Origin: Actinomycetes bacterium
GTDB lineage: Bacteria > Actinomycetota > Actinomycetes > Actinomycetales > Microbacteriaceae
DNA length: 7,579 nucleotides
Direction of reading: 5' to 3'
Assembly (NCBI GenBank): GCA_023390155.1
Contig: JAEWDJ010000292.1
Span: 1 to 7,579, forward strand
The notes below the pieces were generated by a model. It saw nothing but the letters and a program-made list of their open reading frames with translations, did not search any database and was not told the origin of the DNA. Numbering within the stretch: position 1 is the first letter of the stretch; the number at the start of each line of letters is the position of its first letter. The translations under genes were made by a program, and so were the position numbers. Below, piece by piece: positions 1-6,075 of the stretch.

Positions 1-1605
1 GTGTCGTCGCACGCCGCCGCGCTCGAGGTAGGACGTCGCCTGGCGGAACGCGCCGCCGCCGAGTGGGCCAGGGGCGACGCCGCGACCGTCAGCGCGCGGC
101 GCGCGCACGACGCTCGCGCGGAACGCGCCCGGGCGAATCCCTACGCCCTCCAACCGATCGACCTGTTCGTGGATCCCGGGGTCGCCATCCGCGACAACGC
201 CGAGGCCCTCCTCGAGGACGCCCGGACCGCGGTCGCCGCGAGCGAGGCCGACACCGTGCGCACCCTCGACACCCTCGCCGGCCGCGCTTTCACCGCGTCC
301 GTGTTCCGCGGCTCGCCGGCGCCCGCGACCCTGGCCGAGGTGATGGCGCGGGCGGGGGAGAAGCAGCTGTTCCGCGAACTGCGGCGGATGTCCCTCGCCG
401 AGCTCCAGGCGTACGCGGTCGCCCATCCCGACCTCCTCGACCGCCTCCTCGCCCTCGGGCCGGCGAACATCGCGACGTGGTGGCGCTCCCTCGACGATGC
501 GACCCGGGACCGCCTGGTTCGCGGCCTGCCCCGGGTGATCGGCAACCTCGACGGCGTGGATGCTCGCACCAGGTCCGCAGTGAACGCGGAGCAGCTCGCG
601 AAGGACCTCGGCGCCACCACGAGCCGAGTCGCCGGGCTCGAGCAGCTGCTCGCCCGGACGGATCCGTCCTCCCGCGCCGCGATTCAGATCGCTCTCGATC
701 GCGAGAGGTCCCGCCTCGCTGAGCTGACGGCGATCCAGAAGGCGTTCGGCGACGGGCCCGACGGCGAACCGCCGCGCCAGCTGTACGCGTACTCGCTCGG
801 GGAACGGACGAAGGCGGCGGTGAGCGTCGGGCTGATCGACGACGCGGAGCACGTGACGGTGGTGGTGCCGGGGATGGGGACGACGGTGCGGGGGATGGGG
901 GAGTATGTGAATGCGGCGAGGGATCTCAGAGGGTTGCAGGCCGTCGCTTCCGGGATCGACCCGTCCCGGATCGCCGTGATCGCTTGGCTCGACTATGACC
1001 CGCCGGGGTCGGTAGACGTCTGGGGCGTCGCGCATGACGACCTCGCGGAGGTGGGCGCCGATCGGCTCGTCCACGCGCTGCAGGGAGTGCAGGCGAACAA
1101 CGGCTGGGGCGATCAACCGCCGGGGCTCTCGATCGTCGCCCACTCCTACGGGACGAACGTCGCAGCCGAGGCGTTGGCGCGCCCCGGCGCCAGCGCGGGC
1201 AACGTCGTCCTGCTCGGATCCGCCGGTATCACCGGCGACGCTCCCACCGCTGCGACACTCAACGTGCCCGAAGGTCAGGTGTTCGCGACACAGGCCGTCG
1301 CGGACGAGTGGGCACCGATCGGCCAGGTCATCTCGGGGAGGCAAGACCCAACCTCCCCAGGCTTCGGGGCCCATGTGTTCACGTCGGAGAGCACGACGAT
1401 CGACGGACGAGAGCTCGACGGGGTCACCAAGCACGGGCCTTTCGGTGGAGAGGACGGGACGAGTTACCTGGACAAGTACTCATCCGCCCTGTCCGCCACG
1501 GCGATAGCGACGATGGGCCGAGGCGAGGAACTCGCCGAACAGGGAACCCCCGGCGATCGTTTCGCTCGTCGAACCGAGGAGCCGCTGAGACGGTGGGGAC
1601 GGTGA
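1..1605 (+). CDS. DUF1023-type alpha/beta hydrolase, 5' end possibly truncated
   Basis: The C-terminal half is an alpha/beta hydrolase of the DUF1023 type, a family often found near WXG100 proteins in actinobacteria. A beta-strand and oxyanion-type loop lies at residues 287-295 (VVVPGMGTT). The nucleophile elbow is AHSYGT with Ser382. The likely triad partners are Asp435 (VADEW) and His478 (KHGPFGG), followed by a conserved-looking SYLD segment. Residues 1-250 are alanine- and arginine-rich and mostly helical, with a likely coiled coil around 208-250; this part may be a partner-binding or secretion domain. I see no signal peptide or membrane segment. The reading frame is open from base 1, where a GTG happens to stand, so the true start may lie upstream and no RBS can be judged. 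The substrate is unknown; an ester or lipid is possible but unsupported. The stop lies 5 bp before the next ATG, which indicates an operon. The family call is firm, the function is not. Confidence 0.85.
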   Translation: MSSHAAALEVGRRLAERAAAEWARGDAATVSARRAHDARAERARANPYALQPIDLFVDPGVAIRDNAEALLEDARTAVAASEADTVRTLDTLAGRAFTASVFRGSPAPATLAEVMARAGEKQLFRELRRMSLAELQAYAVAHPDLLDRLLALGPANIATWWRSLDDATRDRLVRGLPRVIGNLDGVDARTRSAVNAEQLAKDLGATTSRVAGLEQLLARTDPSSRAAIQIALDRERSRLAELTAIQKAFGDGPDGEPPRQLYAYSLGERTKAAVSVGLIDDAEHVTVVVPGMGTTVRGMGEYVNAARDLRGLQAVASGIDPSRIAVIAWLDYDPPGSVDVWGVAHDDLAEVGADRLVHALQGVQANNGWGDQPPGLSIVAHSYGTNVAAEALARPGASAGNVVLLGSAGITGDAPTAATLNVPEGQVFATQAVADEWAPIGQVISGRQDPTSPGFGAHVFTSESTTIDGRELDGVTKHGPFGGEDGTSYLDKYSSALSATAIATMGRGEELAEQGTPGDRFARRTEEPLRRWGR

Positions 1606-1610
1606 CGGCG

Positions 1611-2141
1611 ATGAGAGTGAACGTCGGCCTCCTCATCGCGGGACTGTCTGCGGTGCTTCTCACTCTGTCCGGATGCTCAAGGCCAGGCTTCGATGAAAGG
1701 ACGACACAAATGGAACATGACCAGGCGAAGGCCGAGGTGGAGATCATCTACGACCGCACGGTGGCCATCGTCGGCGAGGACGGCTGGAAGATCGACACGC
1801 GAGAGTGGGCCGGGTGCGGTCGGCGGAGTCTGCGAGACACGGACAGCTGGGCGCGGTTCTCCCAGCGCATCGCTCCCCTCGACGCCTCTCCCCAACAGGT
1901 GGCCGAGCGCGTGGCCGAAGCCTGGATCGAGCTCGGATACGACGTCACAGTGGTGACGGACGACACTCTCACTCCGCCACGCAAGATCGTGTCCTATCCC
2001 GCGTACCTGACCGGCACGACGGCGGATGGGTTCGGCGCGATGTTCACCGTCGGCGAGGGGTACGCCGACCCGAGTGCGGACAGTCGCTGCGTGCCGTCCG
2101 ACCCGAGCGCCACGAGGTACCCCAGTGCGGCGGACGGATGA
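1611..2141 (+). CDS. Putative lipoprotein, first of a tandem pair
   Basis: This is a 176-residue predicted lipoprotein. It has a short positive N-terminus, a hydrophobic stretch and the lipobox LSGC, so Cys22 would be lipidated and the protein anchored on the outer face of the membrane. The mature part has no family I recognise with certainty. Its landmarks are the FDERTTQ start, a helical stretch (EHDQAKAEVE), GWKIDTREW, Cys69 in GCGRR, a YPAYLTGTT segment and Cys160 in RCVPSD. The two mature cysteines could form a disulfide. I chose ATG 1611 because GTGGGGA at 1593-1599 gives a usable, slightly long RBS. A GTG at 1602, overlapping the hydrolase stop as GTGA, is the alternative and adds three residues. 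Codons near 1675-1725 are less GC-rich than in the neighbours (agg, aca, caa, cat). A distant relation to LppA-like actinobacterial lipoproteins is possible but unverified. Confidence 0.8.
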   Translation: MRVNVGLLIAGLSAVLLTLSGCSRPGFDERTTQMEHDQAKAEVEIIYDRTVAIVGEDGWKIDTREWAGCGRRSLRDTDSWARFSQRIAPLDASPQQVAERVAEAWIELGYDVTVVTDDTLTPPRKIVSYPAYLTGTTADGFGAMFTVGEGYADPSADSRCVPSDPSATRYPSAADG

Positions 2142-2653
2142 GAGCGGCGGGGCTGCTGGCCGTCGCGGCGTGTGCGGCCGTGATAGGTCTCAGCGGGTGC
2201 GCTCGTTCCGCATTCGACGAAAGGACGACGCAGGTGGAACACGATGAGGCGAAGGCCGAGGTGGAGGCACTGTACGAGCGCACTCTGGCGATCGTCGGCG
2301 ATGGCTGGAAGGTCGATACCAGGGAATGGGGAGCGTGCGGCAGGCGGAGTCTGCCGGGCAGGGACAGTTGGGCGCGGTTCTCGCAGCGCTTCGGTCCCCT
2401 GTCCTCCTCTCCGCAACAGATCGCGGATCGCGTGGCCGAGGCCCGGACCGAACTGGGCTACGACGTCACGGTCGTCTCCGATGATTCGCTCACTCCTCCG
2501 CGCAAAGTCGTGTCGTATCCCGCGTATCTGACCGGCACGACCTCCGACGGCTTCGGGATCACGTTCAGCGTCGGCGACGACTACGCCGACTTCGACGCCG
2601 GCGGCCGCTGCGTCCCCTCCGACCCCACTGCGGAGAGGTATCCCCGTGGCTGA
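2138..2653 (+). CDS. Putative lipoprotein, second of a tandem pair
   Basis: This 171-residue predicted lipoprotein is a paralogue of the gene just before it. The signal peptide ends in LSGC with lipidated Cys21. By hand alignment the mature parts share roughly 70-75% of residues with a single one-residue gap. Shared blocks include FDERTTQ, GWK-DTREW, CGRRSL, DSWARFSQR, ELGYDVTVV, LTPPRK, SYPAYLTGTT and RCVPSDP. The two mature cysteines (67 and 158) are conserved, which suggests a structural disulfide. The ATG overlaps the previous stop as ATGA and no strong Shine-Dalgarno sequence precedes it, so translation is probably coupled. The C-terminus overlaps the WXG100 gene by 8 bp. The cellular role is unknown; the context suggests a surface partner of the hydrolase/WXG100 module. 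Confidence 0.8.
   Translation: MRAAGLLAVAACAAVIGLSGCARSAFDERTTQVEHDEAKAEVEALYERTLAIVGDGWKVDTREWGACGRRSLPGRDSWARFSQRFGPLSSSPQQIADRVAEARTELGYDVTVVSDDSLTPPRKVVSYPAYLTGTTSDGFGITFSVGDDYADFDAGGRCVPSDPTAERYPRG
2632..2638 (+). promoter_or_regulatory. Ribosome binding site of the WXG100 gene
   Basis: GGAGAGG lies inside the end of the second lipoprotein gene, 7 nt before GTG 2646. It fixes the GTG as the start and gives this gene its own initiation signal despite the 8-bp overlap. Confidence 0.65.
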
Positions 2654-2933
2654 CTTCCGGGTGGATCCCGACGAGCTGGACGCGCTCGCGGCCGAGCTGC
2701 GGCGGCGGCGCGAGCGGCTCGCGCAGGTGCGGGAGGAGCTCGCGACGAGTGCCGCGAAGGTGTCGGGACAGTGGGCGGGGGAGGCGCGCGAGCGGTTCGT
2801 CGCCGCGCAGGGCGGATGGCAGCGGGACCAGCAGGGGCAGGAGGAGGCGCTCGAGCGCGCCGCGAGTGTGGCGCTCGAGGCGGCGGCCGCCTATCGCGAG
2901 GTGGATCGGGCGGTGAAGGAGATGTTCGAGTGA
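2646..2933 (+). CDS. WXG100 (ESAT-6-like) family protein
   Basis: This 95-residue protein has the WXG100 layout: a first amphipathic helix (about 8-40), a central turn with Trp43-Ala44-Gly45, and a second helix (about 46-94). There is no signal peptide and almost nothing but helix-forming residues. Such proteins form helical-hairpin dimers and are typically exported by ESX/type VII secretion, alone or as targeting partners of larger substrates. Near the C-terminus Tyr83-x3-Asp87 matches the YxxxD/E export signal of that pathway. The start is GTG 2646, supported by GGAGAGG 7 nt upstream. The gene overlaps the lipoprotein before it by 8 bp, and its stop overlaps a possible GTG start of the peptide transporter. 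The family is clear from size and motif; its partner and secretion machine are not in the window. Confidence 0.88.
   Translation: MADFRVDPDELDALAAELRRRRERLAQVREELATSAAKVSGQWAGEARERFVAAQGGWQRDQQGQEEALERAASVALEAAAAYREVDRAVKEMFE
2915..2922 (+). promoter_or_regulatory. Strong Shine-Dalgarno supporting GTG 2930
   Basis: GAAGGAGA lies 7 nt before the GTG that overlaps the WXG100 stop. It is the best RBS near the transporter start and is why the upstream GTG was preferred to ATG 2969 or ATG 2978. Caution: it also encodes Lys-Glu with common codons, so it could be coincidental. Confidence 0.5.
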
Positions 2934-4459
2934 GCGCGGCCTCCCGTGAGGACGGGCGCGGTGGGAGCATGTCCGGCATGAGTGACGCGCGTGAAGTGAA
3001 GCCGGTGCCGCAGCCGGAGGATCCGGGGAGCCACGGGTTCTTCGGGCAGCCCCGGTCGCTCGCGAACATCTTCGGCGTGGAGATGTGGGAGCGGTTCTCG
3101 TTCTACGGGATGCAGGGCATCCTGCTGATCTACCTCTACTACTCGACGGCGGAGGGCGGGCTCGGGCTCGACCAGGCCACGGCGGCGGGGATCGTCGGAG
3201 CGTACGGCGGGGCGGTGTACCTGTCGACCATCCTCGGGGCGTGGCTGGCGGACCGGCTGTTCGGGTCGGAGCGCGTGCTGTTCTGGAGCGCGGTCGTCAT
3301 CATGGCGGGGCACATCGCGCTCGCCCTGCTGCCGGGATACGCGGGAGTGATCGCCGGCCTGATCTTCGTCGCCGTGGGCAGCGGCGGGCTGAAGGCCAAC
3401 GCCACGCGCATCGTGGGGACGCTGTACGAGGAGCACGATCCGCGACGGGACGCGGGATTCTCGCTGTTCTACCTCGGAATCAACCTGGGCGGGTTCCTGG
3501 GGCCCCTGCTCACCGGGCTGCTGCAGACGACGCTCGGCTTCCACTACGGGTTCGCGCTCGCCGCGGTCGGGATGGCGATCGGGCTCATCCAGTACTCGTT
3601 CGGGCGCAAGCGGCTGCCGGACGCGGCCCGTGAGATCCCGAACCCGCTGCCGGCGAAGCGGTACCCGCTCGTGATCGGGCTCGCCGCCGCCGGGCTCGTG
3701 ATCGTGGTGGATCTGGTGCTCACCGGGGTGATCACCGCGCAGAACCTGGCGATCGTGGTGATCGTGGTCACCATCGCGGCGGCGATCGCGTACTTCGCGG
3801 TCATCCTCTCGTCGCGCCTGCTGAACGCGGACGAGCGCAGCCGGATCCTGGCGTTCATCCCGCTGTTCATCACGAACGCGGCCTTCTGGTCGCTGTACCA
3901 GCAGCAGTTCACCGTGGTGACGATCTACTCCGACAAGCGGCTCGACCGGAACCTGTTCGGCTGGGAGTTCCCGGTCTCGTGGGTGCAGTCGATCAATCCG
4001 ATCTTCGTGATCGTGCTGTCCGGCGTCTTCGCGGTGATCTGGACGAAGTGGGGCGAGCGGCAGCCGTCGACGCCGCTCAAGTTCGCCGCGGGGACGGTGC
4101 TGATGGGGCTGGCGTTCTGGCTGTTCCTGTTCTGGGCGGGAGGAGGCGAGAACAGCACGCCCCTGCTCGCCGTCATCGGCATCCTCTTCGCCTTCACGGT
4201 GGCGGAGCTGCTGATCTCGCCGGTGGGGCTCTCGGCCTCGACGAAGCTCGCGCCGCACGCGTTCGGGGCGCAGATGGTGGCGCTCTACTTCCTCTCGGTC
4301 GCACTCGGCACGGCGATGGCCGGGCAGCTGGCCAAGCTCTACACGCCCGCGACCGAGGGGGTCTACTTCGGGATCATCGGCGCGGTGGCGGTCGCGATCG
4401 GGGTGCTGCTCGCGCTGATCAGCCCGTGGGTGCTGCGGCTGATGCGCGGGGTGCGCTGA
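2930..4459 (+). CDS. POT/PTR2-family peptide:proton symporter
   Basis: This is a major-facilitator peptide transporter that imports di- or tripeptides with protons across the cytoplasmic membrane. TM1 carries the ExxER proton-coupling motif (Glu51, Glu54, Arg55 in VEMWERFSFYG). LGAWLADRLFG fits the first PTR2 signature and FSLFYLGINLGG fits the second. Lys155 (GGLKANAT) and Glu426 (AELLISPVG) match the conserved TM4 lysine and TM10 glutamate of the family. At least ten hydrophobic blocks are visible, up to SPWVLRLM at the end. The length of 509 residues is normal. GTG 2930 (GTGA overlap with WXG100, strong RBS) is taken as start. ATG 2969 (496 aa) or ATG 2978 (493 aa, weak GGGAG 10 nt upstream) are possible, and the shorter forms fit recalled family N-termini better. 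Family certain, start uncertain, exact substrate unknown. Confidence 0.93.
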   Translation: MSAASREDGRGGSMSGMSDAREVKPVPQPEDPGSHGFFGQPRSLANIFGVEMWERFSFYGMQGILLIYLYYSTAEGGLGLDQATAAGIVGAYGGAVYLSTILGAWLADRLFGSERVLFWSAVVIMAGHIALALLPGYAGVIAGLIFVAVGSGGLKANATRIVGTLYEEHDPRRDAGFSLFYLGINLGGFLGPLLTGLLQTTLGFHYGFALAAVGMAIGLIQYSFGRKRLPDAAREIPNPLPAKRYPLVIGLAAAGLVIVVDLVLTGVITAQNLAIVVIVVTIAAAIAYFAVILSSRLLNADERSRILAFIPLFITNAAFWSLYQQQFTVVTIYSDKRLDRNLFGWEFPVSWVQSINPIFVIVLSGVFAVIWTKWGERQPSTPLKFAAGTVLMGLAFWLFLFWAGGGENSTPLLAVIGILFAFTVAELLISPVGLSASTKLAPHAFGAQMVALYFLSVALGTAMAGQLAKLYTPATEGVYFGIIGAVAVAIGVLLALISPWVLRLMRGVR

Positions 4460-4485
4460 GAGGAGCCGGGGCCGCACGCGTCAGC

Positions 4486-4499
4486 GATCCGTACGGATC
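4486..4499. repeat. 14-bp perfect palindrome between transporter and hypothetical gene
   Basis: GATCCGTACGGATC is its own reverse complement. It lies 27 bp after the transporter stop and 69 bp before the next ATG, upstream of the putative -10 box of the small gene. It could be an operator for a dimeric regulator. There is no T-run, so a terminator is unlikely. Confidence 0.45.
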
Positions 4500-4555
4500 C
4501 GGGCGCTCGCCGCATGGGAACCGTGAGGTCGGCGCGAGAGCCTGCCCGCGCGTCG

Positions 4556-4561
4556 TAGACC
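4556..4561 (+). promoter_or_regulatory. Putative -10 box, leaderless promoter
   Basis: TAGACC is one base from the actinobacterial TANNNT -10 pattern and ends 6 nt before ATG 4568, which would place the transcript start at or next to the A of the ATG. The GGAGG between them is only 1 nt from the ATG, too close to act as a normal RBS. No clear -35 is seen. The spacing is identical to that of the LysR gene downstream. Confidence 0.45.
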
Positions 4562-4567
4562 GGAGGC

Positions 4568-5071
4568 ATGACCCTGACGCGTATCCTCCCGACGCTCCGC
4601 TGCAGCATCCCGGAACCCCTCGACGCGAGCCGCTGGCCCGCGCACACGCACCCGACGACGACGGACGTCGTGATCGCGGGCGTCTCGCTCGTGCGGCTCG
4701 CCGACTGGTGCACCACGCCGTGCGTGCACACCGACGAGGAGGTCGCGGCCGTCGTCACGACGGTGACCCGCGTCGGCCATCACGCCGGGGGCGGACTCGA
4801 CGTCGAGCTGGATGCCGACCTGCGCGGGATCGCCGCCGAGACCGCCCAGGCACGGCTGATCGGGCGGGCGTCGCCGGCGCCGCTCTGCGTCGTGCACGCC
4901 GGGCCGCGGATGATGGAGCTGCCCGCCGACCTGCACCCGGGCGATCTGCTCGCGCTCCCCGCCCACGGTCCCGTCACGCTGGGCCAGGTCGACCCGCACC
5001 GACACGGCCGCGCGAACGGCGGCGCCGCGGACGAAACCCCGGCCGACCCTGTCGGGCGCTGCGGGCGCTGA
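4568..5071 (+). CDS. Hypothetical protein, 167 residues
   Basis: I do not recognise a characterised family; similar proteins from Microbacterium are recalled only as hypothetical. The protein is soluble-looking, with no signal peptide or membrane segment. The N-terminal part is the most ordered-looking: LPTLRCSIPEPLD, then WPAHTHPTTTDVVIAGVSL, then a Cys48-x3-Cys52-x-His54 cluster (WCTTPCVH) that could bind a metal or form a disulfide. The middle (about 75-140) is beta-rich and ends in LHPGDLLALPAHGPVTLGQV. The last 25 or so residues are Gly/Ala/Arg-rich, probably disordered. Third-position G/C bias supports real coding. The ATG is chosen because a TANNNT-like box sits 6 nt before it, suggesting leaderless expression. 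The gene is 59 bp upstream of the LysR regulator on the same strand, so a regulatory link is possible but unproven. Confidence 0.7.
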   Translation: MTLTRILPTLRCSIPEPLDASRWPAHTHPTTTDVVIAGVSLVRLADWCTTPCVHTDEEVAAVVTTVTRVGHHAGGGLDVELDADLRGIAAETAQARLIGRASPAPLCVVHAGPRMMELPADLHPGDLLALPAHGPVTLGQVDPHRHGRANGGAADETPADPVGRCGR

Positions 5072-5109
5072 GCGGCCGAGGCATCGCTCCCGCAGATCGA
5101 GCGTCCTCC

Positions 5110-5132
5110 ATTCAGCAGTATCCTTGCTGAAT
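5110..5132. promoter_or_regulatory. Inverted-repeat operator overlapping the LysR gene start
   Basis: Perfect 8-bp arms ATTCAGCA (5110-5117) and TGCTGAAT (5125-5132) are separated by a 7-bp spacer. The dyad contains T-N11-A spacing typical of LysR-type sites. The right arm runs into the ATG at 5131 and the putative -10 box lies in the centre, so bound protein would cover both. An autorepression site is the natural inference. Confidence 0.65.
5119..5124 (+). promoter_or_regulatory. Putative -10 box of the leaderless lysR-type gene
   Basis: TATCCT fits TANNNT and ends 6 nt before ATG 5131. No Shine-Dalgarno sequence lies between or just upstream, so the transcript probably starts at the ATG. 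The -35 region is not recognisable. The box sits within the inverted repeat. Confidence 0.55.
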
Positions 5133-6000
5133 GGAATTGCGTCAGCTCGAGCACTTCGTCACCGTCGCGGAGGAGCGTCACTTCACCCGCGCGGCCGAGC
5201 TGCTGCAGATCTCGCAGTCGGGGCTGTCGGCGTCCATCCGCTCGCTGGAGCAGGAGCTCGGCACCTCGCTCTTCGTGCGCAGCACCCGCCGTGTCGAGCT
5301 GACGACGGCGGGCCAGGCGTTGCTGGCCGACTCGGTCCGCACGCTCGCGAGCGCGGCGGCGGCCCGGGATGCCGTCGCGGCGGTCCGCGGACTGAAGCGC
5401 GGCAGGCTGACCGTCGGCGCGGAGCCGTGCCTCGGCTCGGTGGACCTGCCGGCCGAGCTGGCGGCGTTCCGCACGGCGAACCCGGGCGTGGAGGTCCGGC
5501 TGCGCCAGTCCGGCTCCGTCGAGCTGGTGGACGCGGTCGCGAACGGACAGGTGGATGTCGCCCTCGTGGTCGACACCGGCCACACGCCCCCGGGTGTGCG
5601 GCTACGACGCCTCAGCACCCAGGACCTGCTGGTGCTCTGCCACCCCGCCCACCGGTTCTCCGGGGAGGACGGCATCCCGATCGAGAGCCTGCGCGGCGAG
5701 ACGATGATCGGCTTCCAGGAGGGGTGGGGCGCGCAGGCGCTCACCCGGCGGGCGTTCGCGGCCGCGGGACTCGACTACCGGCCGGCGATGGAGGTCAACG
5801 ACGTGCACCCGCTGCTCGACCTGGTCGGCTACGACCTGGGCGTGGCGATCGTGCCGGTGAGCTTCGCGCGCAAGCGGCCCGACACCCTCCGTGCCGTGCC
5901 GCTGGTCGGCGACGTGCCGAAGTGGACGGTCGCGGTGGCGTCGTCCGAGGAGCCGAGCCCGGCGGCTGCTGCATTCCTGCGCCAGGTCAGCATCGCCTGA
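5131..6000 (+). CDS. LysR-family transcriptional regulator
   Basis: This is a LysR-type regulator of 289 residues, a normal length. The N-terminal winged helix-turn-helix covers residues 1-60: it opens with MELRQLEHFVTVAEERHF, has the recognition region QISQSGLSASIRSLEQELG, and the wing LFVRSTRRVELTTAG. A linker helix follows (about 65-88). The periplasmic-binding-like effector domain starts at GRLTVGAEP (about 91) and runs to the end, with segments such as LVLCHPAHRF, YDLGVAIVPVSFA and VAVASSEEPSP. It acts in the cytoplasm as a DNA-binding oligomer responding to an unknown small molecule. It lacks the divergent neighbour typical of the family; both flanking genes run in the same direction. 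Start choice rests on a -10 box 6 nt upstream and the absence of an RBS. Its operator candidate overlaps its own start, suggesting autoregulation. Confidence 0.93.
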   Translation: MELRQLEHFVTVAEERHFTRAAELLQISQSGLSASIRSLEQELGTSLFVRSTRRVELTTAGQALLADSVRTLASAAAARDAVAAVRGLKRGRLTVGAEPCLGSVDLPAELAAFRTANPGVEVRLRQSGSVELVDAVANGQVDVALVVDTGHTPPGVRLRRLSTQDLLVLCHPAHRFSGEDGIPIESLRGETMIGFQEGWGAQALTRRAFAAAGLDYRPAMEVNDVHPLLDLVGYDLGVAIVPVSFARKRPDTLRAVPLVGDVPKWTVAVASSEEPSPAAAAFLRQVSIA

Positions 6001-6038
6001 CGACGGCGTCGCGGTCGGTCGCTCCAGCGCTCCACCGG

Positions 6039-6067
6039 CTGTAACAAACCTTTTACGTGTGTAGAGT
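6039..6067 (+). promoter_or_regulatory. Putative promoter of the ABC solute-binding protein gene
   Basis: TAGAGT at 6062-6067 fits TANNNT, with a poor -35 candidate CTGTAA at 6039-6044 spaced by 17 bp. The region is markedly more AT-rich than its surroundings. Transcription would start near 6074 and give a leader of about 97 nt. A second TANNNT, TAACTT at 6073-6078, is an alternative. Confidence 0.45.
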
Positions 6068-6075
6068 GGAAATAA

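Noticed and set aside
2891..4477. Long minus-strand open frame opposite the peptide transporter
   Set aside because: Its translation is packed with Arg, Asp, Glu, His and Gln and has no motifs; it is the antisense shadow of a GC-rich membrane protein gene.
4454..4486. Possible terminator after the transporter: CGCTGA (4454-4459) pairs with TCAGCG (4481-4486)
   Set aside because: The stem is only 6 bp with a 21-nt loop and no T-run follows.
4568..5071. CxxxCxH in the hypothetical protein as a zinc finger
   Set aside because: Only three potential ligands are close together, and there is no second Cys/His pair with finger-like spacing.
6001..6045. Possible terminator after the LysR gene
   Set aside because: Only a 4-bp CGCT/AGCG stem can be drawn, and the later T-rich stretch is too far from it.
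6041..6056. GTAA-N8-TTAC as an operator
   Set aside because: Only 4-bp outer arms match; the inner bases show no convincing symmetry.
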